Source of the DNA: Azospirillum brasilense
GTDB lineage: Bacteria > Pseudomonadota > Alphaproteobacteria > Rickettsiales > UBA3002
Assembly (NCBI GenBank): GCA_003241645.1
Contig: QFOX01000013.1
Span: 1 to 36,789, forward strand
Reading direction: 5' to 3'
Length of the DNA: 36,789 nucleotides
In this document: piece after piece, positions 7,202 through 16,868 of the stretch
Numbering within the stretch: the stretch's first letter is position 1
Layout: each line of letters opens with the position of its first letter
Made by a program: the position numbers and the translations under genes
The notes under the pieces: generated by a model
The model's database searches: none
Told to the model about the DNA's origin: nothing
The model's input: the letters and a program-made list of their open reading frames with translations, nothing else

Positions 7202-7645
7202 TTACGCGGCCGGTGCTTCTTCTGCAGCTTCGGCCGGAGCAGCAGCGGCAGCGGCTTCGGCTTCCTTGGCGGCAGCGGCTTCTGCTTCAGCAGCTGCCTT
7301 TGCTTCCGCTTCGGCGGCGGCTTTTTTCTCAACGCGGGTCAGCTTGTCGGCTTTCTTACGGGTCTTTTGCGGCTTGCCGGCTACGTCCGACTTTTTGGTG
7401 AGGCCAGCAGCCGAGAGGATGCTGTTCACGCGCTCGGACGGCAGGGCGCCAACGGCCAGCCAATGTTTGATGCGCTCTTCGTTCAGCACCACGCGGCGGG
7501 CGCTGTCTTTGGCTTCGAGCGGGTTGAAGGTGCCCAGCTTCTCGATGAAGGCGCCATCGCGCGGCGAGCGCTTATCGGCAGCAACGATGCTGTAGAAGGG
7601 ACGTTTTTTAGCGCCACCACGGGCGAGACGGATAACGGCAGACAT
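7202..7645 (-). CDS. rpsP: 30S ribosomal protein S16 with Ala/Glu-rich extension
   Basis: A 147-residue S16. The conserved domain occupies about the first 85 residues: MSAVIRLARGGAKKRPFYSIV, then SPRDGAFIEKLGTFNP and ERIKHWLAVGALPSERV. The remaining about 60 residues start with a basic stretch (QKTRKKADK) and become a run of Ala, Glu and Lys ending EEAPAA, much longer than the compact S16 of enterobacteria. Ala/Glu-rich S16 tails occur in other alphaproteobacteria. A strong Shine-Dalgarno (AAGGAG) precedes the ATG at 7645. ffh, its usual upstream partner, is separated by a plus-strand gene, so the 7646-7790 region must hold its promoter; several short hairpins but no clear promoter are seen there. 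Confidence 0.96.
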   Translation of the reverse strand: MSAVIRLARGGAKKRPFYSIVAADKRSPRDGAFIEKLGTFNPLEAKDSARRVVLNEERIKHWLAVGALPSERVNSILSAAGLTKKSDVAGKPQKTRKKADKLTRVEKKAAAEAEAKAAAEAEAAAAKEAEAAAAAAPAEAAEEAPAA

Positions 7646-7790
7646 TTAAATCTCCTTTCGGTTGAACCACTTAGCCACCCCATGTGGCATCGCGCTTCAT
7701 ATACCCAAGTGAAACCTGCGTGTTGCAGGGGTGGTGGCTTTAACCATACTGTCACGCAACTGGCAACCGGTTTTTGCTAGGCTTCTTCGC

Positions 7791-8852
7791 ATGGAACCTA
7801 CTGCACATGCCCTGCCGAACCGTGCGCTCGATGCGCTCGGCCAGCAATGGGACGAGTATAAACGCGCCGTAGCGCACCGCGACATGCATCACGGGCAGCG
7901 CGGCTTGAGCATGGCCGAACGCGCCGAGCATATCGAAGGGCTGGTGCGCGGACTGGCCGCGCTTGCGCCGCCGCGCGCGCAGCATGTGGCGATCGATCCG
8001 GGGCAGGGCAGTATCGACGGGCTGCTGAAAGATATTCGCAGCGCACGCGAGGCAGTGGTGCCGCCGCGCCGCCAGCATGAGCCGAAATACCGTTACGCCA
8101 TTAACCGTGAAAGCGATCAGGCGATTGCCTTCCTGCGCGAATTCGCCAGCCAGTGGGACGGGCCGGATGCGGCCTACACCCGCCAGCATTTCCCGAACTT
8201 GCGGCACGCTGCGCAAACGGCGGCGCACATGGTGGCGGCGTATGACCTCAGCGTGGAGCTGGAGCAGGAATTCAACCGCAGCCAGTTTGGCGGGCCCATT
8301 CCGCCCGCGGTGCGTGGCCGTGCGTTCGATGCCATCAAATCAAAAACCGAAAAACTGAGCGACGCATTGCCGCCGCTGGTGCCGGTGGATGAGGTGGCCC
8401 AGCGTTACCTGCCGCCAGACCAGTTCGGGCGTTACAATGAATGCCTGCAATCGCTGCATTTCACGTTGAACACGCTGCCCGCTGCGATGATGCCCAACCG
8501 CACCGACCCGGTGGCGGATATCCAGAAAGGCGTGAACGAACTGCGCTACGAAGCCTGCGCCGCGGCGCACCGTGCGTTCCGCCAGATCAGCCTTGCCTAC
8601 AAGGCGGATCGCAAACTCATTCACCACGACGCGAAGTTGCAAGGTGCGCTTGATCCCATCCGTCAGGCATTGCCCATGCTGGATCGCGTGTACCATGCGC
8701 GCTGGGCGCTGCTTGCCGATGCCATTGGCGATACGGTGAAAAGCAATCGCAAGCTGCTTGAGAACCAGGGCAAGCTGAAACCGCAGACCCATGCGGAAAT
8801 GCAGCAGGAGCGCCGCGAACAGACCGGCGAGGCGCAGGGCAGGCTGTTCTAG
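7791..8852 (+). CDS. Hypothetical protein, mostly helical, between rpsP and ffh
   Basis: A 353-residue protein I do not recognise. It has no signal peptide, transmembrane segment or enzyme motif that I can see. Composition is Ala-, Arg- and Gln-rich with many heptad-like helical stretches, for example LDALGQQWDEYKRAVAHRD near the start and ERREQTGEAQGRLF at the end. That suggests a soluble all-alpha protein. The ATG at 7791 is chosen; a GTG at 7731 in the same frame would add 20 residues, and neither has a strong ribosome-binding site. It lies in the opposite direction between two genes normally adjacent, and its TAG stop shares CTAG with the ffh stop. Confidence 0.7.
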   Translation: MEPTAHALPNRALDALGQQWDEYKRAVAHRDMHHGQRGLSMAERAEHIEGLVRGLAALAPPRAQHVAIDPGQGSIDGLLKDIRSAREAVVPPRRQHEPKYRYAINRESDQAIAFLREFASQWDGPDAAYTRQHFPNLRHAAQTAAHMVAAYDLSVELEQEFNRSQFGGPIPPAVRGRAFDAIKSKTEKLSDALPPLVPVDEVAQRYLPPDQFGRYNECLQSLHFTLNTLPAAMMPNRTDPVADIQKGVNELRYEACAAAHRAFRQISLAYKADRKLIHHDAKLQGALDPIRQALPMLDRVYHARWALLADAIGDTVKSNRKLLENQGKLKPQTHAEMQQERREQTGEAQGRLF

Positions 8853-10285
8853 CCGAGATTGCCGAACATGCGCTTCAGCGCCATCGGGTTCATCATGCCT
8901 TTGCCGCCCATTTTCTTCATTTGCTTCATCATGGTTTCCATTTGCTGGTATTGTTTTACCAGCTGGTTCACCTGCTGCACCGTGGTGCCCGACCCGGTGG
9001 CAATGCGGCGGCGGCGCGAGGCATTGAGCAGGTTCGGCTGCGCGCGCTCTTTTTTCGTCATGGAGAGGATGATCGCTTCCTGACGGGCGAAGACCGACTC
9101 GTCGATCTCTTTGCCCGCCATGGCTTCCTTGATCTTGCCCATGCCCGGCATAAGGCTCAGCATGCTGCCTACACCGCCCATTTTTTTGATCTGCTGCATG
9201 TGCTTCAACATATCGTTCATGTCGAACGCACCGGCCATCATACGCTTGGCGGATTCTTCGGCGTCTTTCTCGTTCAGCACTTCGGCGGCGCGTTCCACCA
9301 GCGCCACCACATCGCCCTTATCCAGAATGCGGCCCGCCACGCGTGCGGGGTGGAATGGCTCCAGCGCGTCGATCTTCTCGCCAAGCCCTACGAACTTAAT
9401 GGGCTGGCCCGTGACGTGGCGCATGGAAAGCGCGGCACCGCCGCGCGCGTCGCCATCCATCCGCGTCAGGATGATGCCGGTTACGCCCACCGCGTCGTGG
9501 AAGCTTTTGGCGATGTTCACCGCGTCCTGCCCGGTCAGCGCATCGGCCACCAGCAGGGTTTCGATGGGGCGCGCCATGGCCTTCACGTCGATGAGTTCCT
9601 GCATCAGCGCGTCGTCCACATGCAGGCGGCCGGCGGTATCCAGCAGTAGCACGTCGTAGCCGCCCTTGCGTGCCGCATCCATTGCGCGTTCGGTAATGGC
9701 GCGCGGTTGCTCGCCGGGCACGATGGGCAGGCTATCCACCCCCGCTTGCACGGCCACGGTGGCCAGCTGTTCCTGCGCGGCGGGGCGATACACATCCAGC
9801 GACGCTACGAGCACGCGCTTGCGCTGTTTATCTTTCAGGCGTTTGGCGAGTTTGGCGGTGGAGGTGGTTTTGCCCGAGCCTTGCAACCCGCACATCAGCA
9901 CCACCGCGGGCGGGGTGGCGGCAAGGTTCAGTTCGTTCGCCGGCGCGAGGGATTTTTGAAGTTGCTCCGCAAGGCCGCCCGCGCTTTGTTCCGTCGCGGG
10001 GCCGGGGAGCGGGCTTGCTTCGCCGCCCAGCAGGTAGACCAGTTCGTCATGCACCAGCTTGATGACCATTTGCGCCGGGTTCACGGTGGCGATCACCTGC
10101 GCGCCCACGGCTTTCTCTTTCAGCCCGGCGATAAAGTCCTTCACCACGGGCAGGGCCACGTCGGCCTCCAGCAGGGCGATGCGCACTTCGCGCATGGCGG
10201 CATCCACGTCCTCGGCGCTCAGCACACCTTTGCGGCGGAGCTTGTCGAAGGATTCGGCCAGTTTCTTGGAAAGATTCTCAAACAT
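8849..10285 (-). CDS. ffh: Signal recognition particle GTPase Ffh
   Basis: The 478-residue SRP54 homologue, which binds 4.5S RNA and signal sequences and docks with FtsY (also in this window). The N domain starts MFENLSKKLAESFDKL. The G domain shows GLQGSGKTT at about 133-141, DVYRPAA, DTAGR at about 216-220 and TRMDGDARGGAA. The Met-rich M domain ends with RRRRIATGSGTTVQQVNQL and MKQMKKMGGKG. About 27 residues rich in Pro, Gly and Gln are inserted between the N and G domains compared with E. coli Ffh. The ATG at 10285 is fixed by homology; the frame is open further upstream but crosses a terminator. No strong Shine-Dalgarno is present. Confidence 0.96.
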   Translation of the reverse strand: MFENLSKKLAESFDKLRRKGVLSAEDVDAAMREVRIALLEADVALPVVKDFIAGLKEKAVGAQVIATVNPAQMVIKLVHDELVYLLGGEASPLPGPATEQSAGGLAEQLQKSLAPANELNLAATPPAVVLMCGLQGSGKTTSTAKLAKRLKDKQRKRVLVASLDVYRPAAQEQLATVAVQAGVDSLPIVPGEQPRAITERAMDAARKGGYDVLLLDTAGRLHVDDALMQELIDVKAMARPIETLLVADALTGQDAVNIAKSFHDAVGVTGIILTRMDGDARGGAALSMRHVTGQPIKFVGLGEKIDALEPFHPARVAGRILDKGDVVALVERAAEVLNEKDAEESAKRMMAGAFDMNDMLKHMQQIKKMGGVGSMLSLMPGMGKIKEAMAGKEIDESVFARQEAIILSMTKKERAQPNLLNASRRRRIATGSGTTVQQVNQLVKQYQQMETMMKQMKKMGGKGMMNPMALKRMFGNLG

Positions 10286-10338
10286 GATGCGCAGGAAGTA
10301 GAGGCAGCGAAGCAAAAACACAAGCGCGCCGCGACGAT

Positions 10339-10374
10339 AAAAAAATGCCGCAGGCCCGAGGGGCGCAGCGGCAT
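10339..10374 (-). terminator. Strong intrinsic terminator upstream of ffh
   Basis: On the minus strand ATGCCGC (10374-10368) pairs with GCGGCAT (10351-10345), with an inner GCCC/GGGC stem (10364-10361 with 10357-10354). Seven T follow (10345-10339). It points toward ffh but no annotated minus-strand gene lies upstream, so it must end a short transcript starting in 10375-10560. Confidence 0.8.
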
Positions 10375-10416
10375 AAGGTTTTGAGAGACACAGAATCAAT
10401 CGGCACCAGTACTATC

Positions 10417-10435
10417 GCGAGTGATAATCATTCGC
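10417..10435. promoter_or_regulatory. Fur-box-like 19-bp palindrome
   Basis: The 19 bases starting GCGAGTGATAATCATTCGC are symmetrical at eight of nine pairs, and the core TGATAATCATT matches the classical Fur box core. It lies between the divergently arranged ffh and xseB, so it could control a minus-strand transcript starting near 10436 or a plus-strand promoter for xseB. Alphaproteobacteria often use other iron regulators, so the regulator is unproven. Confidence 0.45.
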
Positions 10436-10571
10436 AACATAAATTTTAACATGATGATTTTTAATGAATTAGTTGTTAATAGAAAGCCGTGCGCCGATGG
10501 GTGGGAGTATAGGTTGCTGTTTTCCCTGTGTTTGCGTATGGTGGCGCCTCGTTAAATACTGGAATCGCCGG

Positions 10572-10823
10572 ATGACAACACCTACCCCCACGCAAGACAT
10601 CGCCTCGCTGAGCTTTGAAGCGGCCATGAAAGAGCTGGAAGCGATTGTGAAATCGCTTGAATCCGGCAATGCCGACCTTGACCGCGCCATTGCGGATTAC
10701 CAGCGCGGCAACGCGCTGAAAGAACATTGCCTTGCCAAGCTGGCCGAAGCCAAGCTGAAGGTGGAGCAGATCACCGTCGCGGCCGATGGGTCGCTCACCA
10801 CGCAACCATTTCCCGCTGAGTAA
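10572..10823 (+). CDS. xseB: Exodeoxyribonuclease VII small subunit
   Basis: An 83-residue small subunit of exonuclease VII, which with XseA degrades single-stranded DNA. It shows the family core SFEAAMKELEAIVKSLESGN followed by DLDRAIADYQRGNALKEHCLAKLAEAKLKVEQI, two helices that coil onto XseA. The frame is open for 33 codons upstream but without family sequence, so the ATG at 10572 is used; the ribosome-binding site is weak. ispA follows after 3 bases, a common alphaproteobacterial order. Confidence 0.95.
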   Translation: MTTPTPTQDIASLSFEAAMKELEAIVKSLESGNADLDRAIADYQRGNALKEHCLAKLAEAKLKVEQITVAADGSLTTQPFPAE

Positions 10824-10826
10824 CCC

Positions 10827-11801
10827 ATGAAAACCGAGCCAAGCATGACCACCAACCTGCAAAACGCCCTCGCCAGTGTCTCCGAAAAACTGGATGCGGT
10901 GATGAACGACCTGCTGCCCAGCCCGCTGACGCTCAGCACCAAGGTGATCTCGTTCAACAGCCGCCAGGAAGAAGCGGAAGTGGCGCCCGCACCCAGCGGC
11001 GAAGCGAAGGTAATGGAAGCGATGCGCTATTCCGCGCTGGGCGGGGGCAAGCGCCTGCGCCCGTTTTTGACCGTGGAATCGGCCAAACTGTTCGGTGTGA
11101 ACCCCGACGCGGCGATGATGACCGCCGCCGCCATGGAATTCGTGCATGTTTACTCGCTCATCCACGATGATCTTCCTGCCATGGATAACGATGATTTCCG
11201 CCGCGGCAAACCGTCGAACCACAAGCAGTTCGGCGAAGCCGCCGCCATTCTGGCGGGCGATGCGCTGCTGACCTATGCGTTCGAAGTGCTGGCCAACCCC
11301 AAAGTGCATGCCGATGCGAACGTGCGCTGCGAACTCATTCGCAGCGTGGCGCGTGCAGCCGGTGTGCGCGGCATGGTCGGCGGGCAGATGATGGACCTCG
11401 ACGCCGAGCATAAAGAGCTGAGCGTGGAAGAAGTGATCCGCCTGCAGCGCCTGAAAACCGGTGAGATGTTCGCGGTGAGCTGTGAAGCCGGTGCGATTCT
11501 CGGCAAAGCGCCCGAACAGCTGCGCGCACGCCTGCAGCGCTACGCGCATGACATTGGCCTTGCGTTTCAGATCACCGATGATTTGCTGGACGTGGAAGGC
11601 ACCCGCACCGAAACCGGCAAAGGTACGCAGAAAGATGCTGCTGCTGGTAAAGCCACGCTGGTATCCGCCCTTGGGGTGGAACGCGCGCGCGAGCAGGCGA
11701 ACACGCTGGCCGCGCAGGCGCTGGATCATCTCAGCGCGTTCGATGAGCGCGCCACCGCGCTGCGCGAACTCGCGAAGTTCGTGGTGACCCGTAAGAACTA
11801 G
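10827..11801 (+). CDS. ispA: Farnesyl diphosphate synthase (polyprenyl synthetase)
   Basis: A 324-residue trans-prenyltransferase that condenses isopentenyl diphosphate with DMAPP and GPP to make FPP for undecaprenol, quinones and related products. The GGGKRLRP substrate motif is at 72-79. The first Asp-rich motif is HDDLPAMDNDD with Asp114, 115 and 120, and the second is DDLLD at 251-255. The N-terminus is about 20 residues longer than E. coli IspA and contains a Glu/Ala/Pro stretch at about 46-60. A second ATG at 10845 is possible. It follows xseB; the usual downstream dxs is missing and a palindromic element begins 5 bases after its stop. Confidence 0.94.
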   Translation: MKTEPSMTTNLQNALASVSEKLDAVMNDLLPSPLTLSTKVISFNSRQEEAEVAPAPSGEAKVMEAMRYSALGGGKRLRPFLTVESAKLFGVNPDAAMMTAAAMEFVHVYSLIHDDLPAMDNDDFRRGKPSNHKQFGEAAAILAGDALLTYAFEVLANPKVHADANVRCELIRSVARAAGVRGMVGGQMMDLDAEHKELSVEEVIRLQRLKTGEMFAVSCEAGAILGKAPEQLRARLQRYAHDIGLAFQITDDLLDVEGTRTETGKGTQKDAAAGKATLVSALGVERAREQANTLAAQALDHLSAFDERATALRELAKFVVTRKN

Positions 11802-11805
11802 GTTT

Positions 11806-11873
11806 TTGTCATTCCTGCGGAAGCAGGAATCCACGTACATTAAAGGAGATTCCTGCTTCCGCAGGAATGACAA
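11806..11873. repeat. Palindromic element, family A (ispA/tlyA junction)
   Basis: A perfect 26-bp inverted repeat (11806-11831 and 11848-11873) around a 16-base centre. Each arm is itself palindromic: ATTCCTGC, a GGAA loop, GCAGGAAT. It can therefore form one long hairpin or two small ones. In the tlyA frame it reads SFLRKQES ... SCFRRND, a translation typical of dispersed palindromes in alphaproteobacteria. A second, related copy starts at 36728. Confidence 0.85.
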
Positions 11874-11874
11874 T

Positions 11875-12642
11875 GTGGGGAAACTTCGCCTCGATCTTCT
11901 GTTAGTTGCACAAGGCCTTGCCGAATCGCGCAGCAAGGCGCAGGCCTATATCATGGCCGGGCTGGTCTATCTGGGCGAGAAGAAACTCGACAAAGCTGGG
12001 CAGGAATTGCCCGAGGATGCCGCCATTACCGTACGCGGCAAAGAGCACCCGTGGGTGTCGCGCGGGGGCATGAAACTGGCCAAAGCGCTCAGCGAATACG
12101 CCATCGACCCCACCGGTATGGTCGCGATGGATGTGGGCTCCAGCACTGGCGGCTTCACCGACGTGCTGCTGACACATGGCGCGGCGAAAGTCTATGCGGT
12201 GGATGTGGGCACTGGCCAGCTCGACCCCAAAATTCGCAACGATGCGCGCGTGGTGGTGATGGAGCAGACCAACGCCCGCCACCTGACGCGTGAGATGGTT
12301 GCCGATGCGCTGCAATTGATCGTGTGCGACGCGAGTTTCATCTCGCTGAAGAAAGTGCTGCCCGCCGCGCTGGCGCTGGCCGCACCGGCAGCGCAACTGG
12401 TCGCGCTCATCAAACCGCAGTTCGAAGTGGGCAAGGCCGAAGTGTCGCGCGGTAAGGGCGTCATTACCGATCCCGCGTTGCACGAGGCGGTATGCGTGGA
12501 TATTCGCCAGTGGCTAGAGGCCGAAGGCTGGGCGGTGCAGGGCATCACGCTGAGCCCCATCACCGGGCCGAAGGGCAACAAAGAATTCCTGATCTATGCA
12601 TTACGTCATTGCGAGGAGCGCCGCGAGGCGGCAATCCAGTAA
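11875..12642 (+). CDS. tlyA: TlyA family rRNA (cytidine-2'-O)-methyltransferase
   Basis: A protein of about 255 residues with an N-terminal S4 RNA-binding domain (LRLDLLLVAQGLAESRSKAQ) and an FtsJ-like Rossmann methyltransferase domain (VAMDVGSSTGGFTDVLL, then DPKIRNDARV, LIVCDASFISLKKVLP and ALIKPQFEVGK). Homologues 2'-O-methylate 16S and 23S rRNA or are annotated as hemolysin A. The start is chosen at the GTG at 11875, because the in-frame upstream codons (from a TTG at 11806) are the palindromic element. AGGAA at 11863-11867, inside that element, serves as Shine-Dalgarno. The last 13 codons (LRHCEERREAAIQ) come from a second palindrome, so the C-terminus is repeat-derived. Confidence 0.88.
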   Translation: MGKLRLDLLLVAQGLAESRSKAQAYIMAGLVYLGEKKLDKAGQELPEDAAITVRGKEHPWVSRGGMKLAKALSEYAIDPTGMVAMDVGSSTGGFTDVLLTHGAAKVYAVDVGTGQLDPKIRNDARVVVMEQTNARHLTREMVADALQLIVCDASFISLKKVLPAALALAAPAAQLVALIKPQFEVGKAEVSRGKGVITDPALHEAVCVDIRQWLEAEGWAVQGITLSPITGPKGNKEFLIYALRHCEERREAAIQ

Positions 12643-12689
12643 GTGCTACTTGCCCGGTCTGGATTGCTTCGCTATCGCTCGCAATGACG
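12604..12689. repeat. Palindromic element, family B (tlyA 3' end)
   Basis: An imperfect long palindrome of about 86 bases. CGTCATTGCGAG (12604-12615) pairs with CTCGCAATGACG (12678-12689), and GCAATCCAG (12631-12639) with CTGGATTGC (12659-12667). Each half is also a palindrome bounded by ATTGC and GCAAT. It supplies the last codons and the stop of tlyA, and its right edge supplies the ribosome-binding site of the next gene. Confidence 0.8.
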
Positions 12690-12698
12690 GGAGAAAAT

Positions 12699-13103
12699 AT
12701 GGAAATGATGGTCACTTATCTACGCGAAGGGTTTTTGGCACGGTTGCTGCCAGCGGCCAAAGAAACCACGTTGCAGGCCTTGCAGCAGTTCCAGCCGGAA
12801 GCCTATGTGCAGGCCAGCCTGTTCGCGGCGCTGGGCGCGTTACTGGCCAGTGCCCTGCTTTACGCGGTTGGGGTCTGGCTGCGGCGCGTGCCGAAAAAGG
12901 TGAGCACCGAGGCCCAGCAGGACCGCATCGAAAAACTGCGTGGCGCGGCCATGCACTGGCTGCCATGGCTTCTGATTTTGTCACCCACGCCGGTTGGTGG
13001 TATGTTGATCCTCGCGGCGGGGTTCTTCGGCCTGCGCCCGTTCGTGGCGGCGCTGGCCATTCTCGGCGGCGAGATCCTGTGGCGCGCCAGCCCACTTTTG
13101 TAA
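12699..13103 (+). CDS. Small membrane protein, unknown function
   Basis: A 134-residue protein with hydrophobic segments at about 38-61, 87-108 and 112-128 and an amphipathic N-terminus. The segment LSPTPVGGMLILAAGFFGLRPF recalls the SP-P-G-A-G-G pattern of DedA/VTT-type membrane proteins, but the match is too short to assign. The ATG at 12699 is preceded by GGGAG five bases upstream, part of which is the edge of the palindromic element. It lies 10 bases before the next gene and probably shares its transcript. Confidence 0.7.
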   Translation: MEMMVTYLREGFLARLLPAAKETTLQALQQFQPEAYVQASLFAALGALLASALLYAVGVWLRRVPKKVSTEAQQDRIEKLRGAAMHWLPWLLILSPTPVGGMLILAAGFFGLRPFVAALAILGGEILWRASPLL

Positions 13104-13113
13104 GGGGAAGACC

Positions 13114-13418
13114 ATGACCAACAATGTGATTCGGGTGCTGCCACGCAACGCGTTTGCGCTCGACCTGCGGCTGGATAGCCTGAACGTTTCGGACATGCGG
13201 GTGTTCCCTGCGCTTTCCGCCATCACCAAGCTGGAAGCTGCGGGCAAGCACCTGATCGGCCACGTGGTGGGCCCGAAGAAAAGCGCGCTTATCGGCATCG
13301 TCACCGAAGACGAATACACCGCACTGCGCAGCCTCATTCATGAGCAATGCCACGTCGCGCCCGACGCGATCGCTCCCAGTTGGCGCGCGCCCGCGAACGG
13401 GCAGGGGCTGGCGCTTTA

Positions 13419-13422
<4 letters not shown>
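13114..13422 (+). CDS. Hypothetical protein, 102 residues
   Basis: A small soluble protein that I do not recognise. It starts MTNNVIRVLPRNAFALDLRL and contains a VVGPKKSALIGIVTEDEYTAL stretch and a Pro/Gly-rich end. Mixed alpha/beta character, no signal peptide or membrane segment. A good Shine-Dalgarno (AAGGGG) precedes the ATG at 13114. The stop TAG shares the bases CTAG with the convergent uvrA stop. Coding status is supported by the ribosome-binding site and tight packing. Confidence 0.7.
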
Positions 13423-16379
<2,957 letters not shown>

Positions 16380-16518
16380 GGGTTTCCTTGCCGTTTGGGG
16401 GAGCGCACTATATGGGGCAACGGCATGGCTAGTCAATGCGCGAGGGGTGTGAATTTCACCGGATTGTCATAAACAAACCGGCCCCCGCCGCTAGAATGCA
16501 GGAAAGGGAGCATGCCGC

Positions 16519-16773
16519 ATGAATCAACCGTTTGATTTTCGACGCTTACTGAAGACCGCAAGCCCGGCCGAGCCGCCGGTGCCCAGCAACGATGTACATG
16601 CCCAGCCGCGCCATGCCGTGTGCGACGAATCGGAAGGCATGAGCGTGGAAGAGCAGCGCGCGTGGGACAAGGCGAACCCCGGCCAGCAATCCGCGCCCTA
16701 TCCGCCGGGCCAGCACCAGCAATGGGTTGACCTGCTTCGCAGCAACCGCTGGGACAACGCGCGCGAACGCTAA
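16519..16773 (+). CDS. Hypothetical protein, 84 residues
   Basis: A small hydrophilic protein, unrecognised. It begins MNQPFDFRRLLKTASPAEPP, is Pro/Gln/Ala-rich in the middle, and ends with QHQQWVDLLRSNRWDNARER, which looks like a short amphipathic helix. No membrane segment or signal peptide. A GGGAG motif lies about 12 bases before the ATG at 16519, slightly far. It sits between uvrA and ssb, in the direction of ssb. Confidence 0.55.
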   Translation: MNQPFDFRRLLKTASPAEPPVPSNDVHAQPRHAVCDESEGMSVEEQRAWDKANPGQQSAPYPPGQHQQWVDLLRSNRWDNARER

Positions 16774-16804
16774 ACACGAGCTTATCCACTGCTGCGGATG
16801 CTGC

Positions 16805-16832
16805 TTGCCAGCACCGCGCGGTTGCCTATGAT
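16805..16832 (+). promoter_or_regulatory. Sigma-70-type promoter for ssb
   Basis: TTGCCA (16805-16810) and TATGAT (16827-16832) with a 16-base spacer match the -35 and -10 consensus well (four and five of six). The predicted start lies about 30 bases upstream of the ssb ATG, with a nine-T tract and then GGAG six bases before the ATG. Confidence 0.6.
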
Positions 16833-16868
16833 GGGCGTCTTATTCTTTTTTTTTACACGGAGACGACG

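Larger units (their letters stand above)
10339..10436 (-). ncRNA. Candidate small RNA of about 100 nt, possibly iron-responsive
   Basis: Proposed from three signals. A TAAAAT -10-like hexamer (minus strand, 10448 to 10443) puts a start near 10436. A Fur-box-like palindrome lies directly at that start. A strong terminator ends near 10339. The only ORF inside is 14 codons and overlaps the palindrome. The -35 region is weak. An alternative is a short 5' leader or attenuator of ffh. Confidence 0.3.

Noticed and set aside
7048..7332. A 95-codon N-terminal extension of rimM
   Set aside because: It overlaps the end of rpsP in another frame, crosses a hairpin terminator and has Lys/Pro-rich nonsense sequence; RimM homologues begin near GWVALG.
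10286..10399. A 38-codon N-terminal extension of ffh
   Set aside because: It runs through the stem and T-run of an intrinsic terminator, and Ffh proteins start at MFENL.
10396..10440. A 14-codon ORF (MLRMIITRDSTGAD) over the Fur-like palindrome
   Set aside because: Its first half is simply the palindrome translated, and no Shine-Dalgarno precedes it; the DNA site is the simpler explanation.
11806..12689. The palindromes flanking tlyA as a CRISPR array or transposon ends
   Set aside because: The two elements belong to different families, are not regularly spaced, and enclose only tlyA with no transposase.
16382..16396. GTTT-N7-GTTT near the uvrA start as a LexA site
   Set aside because: The alphaproteobacterial SOS box is GTTC-N7-GTTC. 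Both halves miss the C, and the sequence overlaps the ribosome-binding site, so chance is likely.
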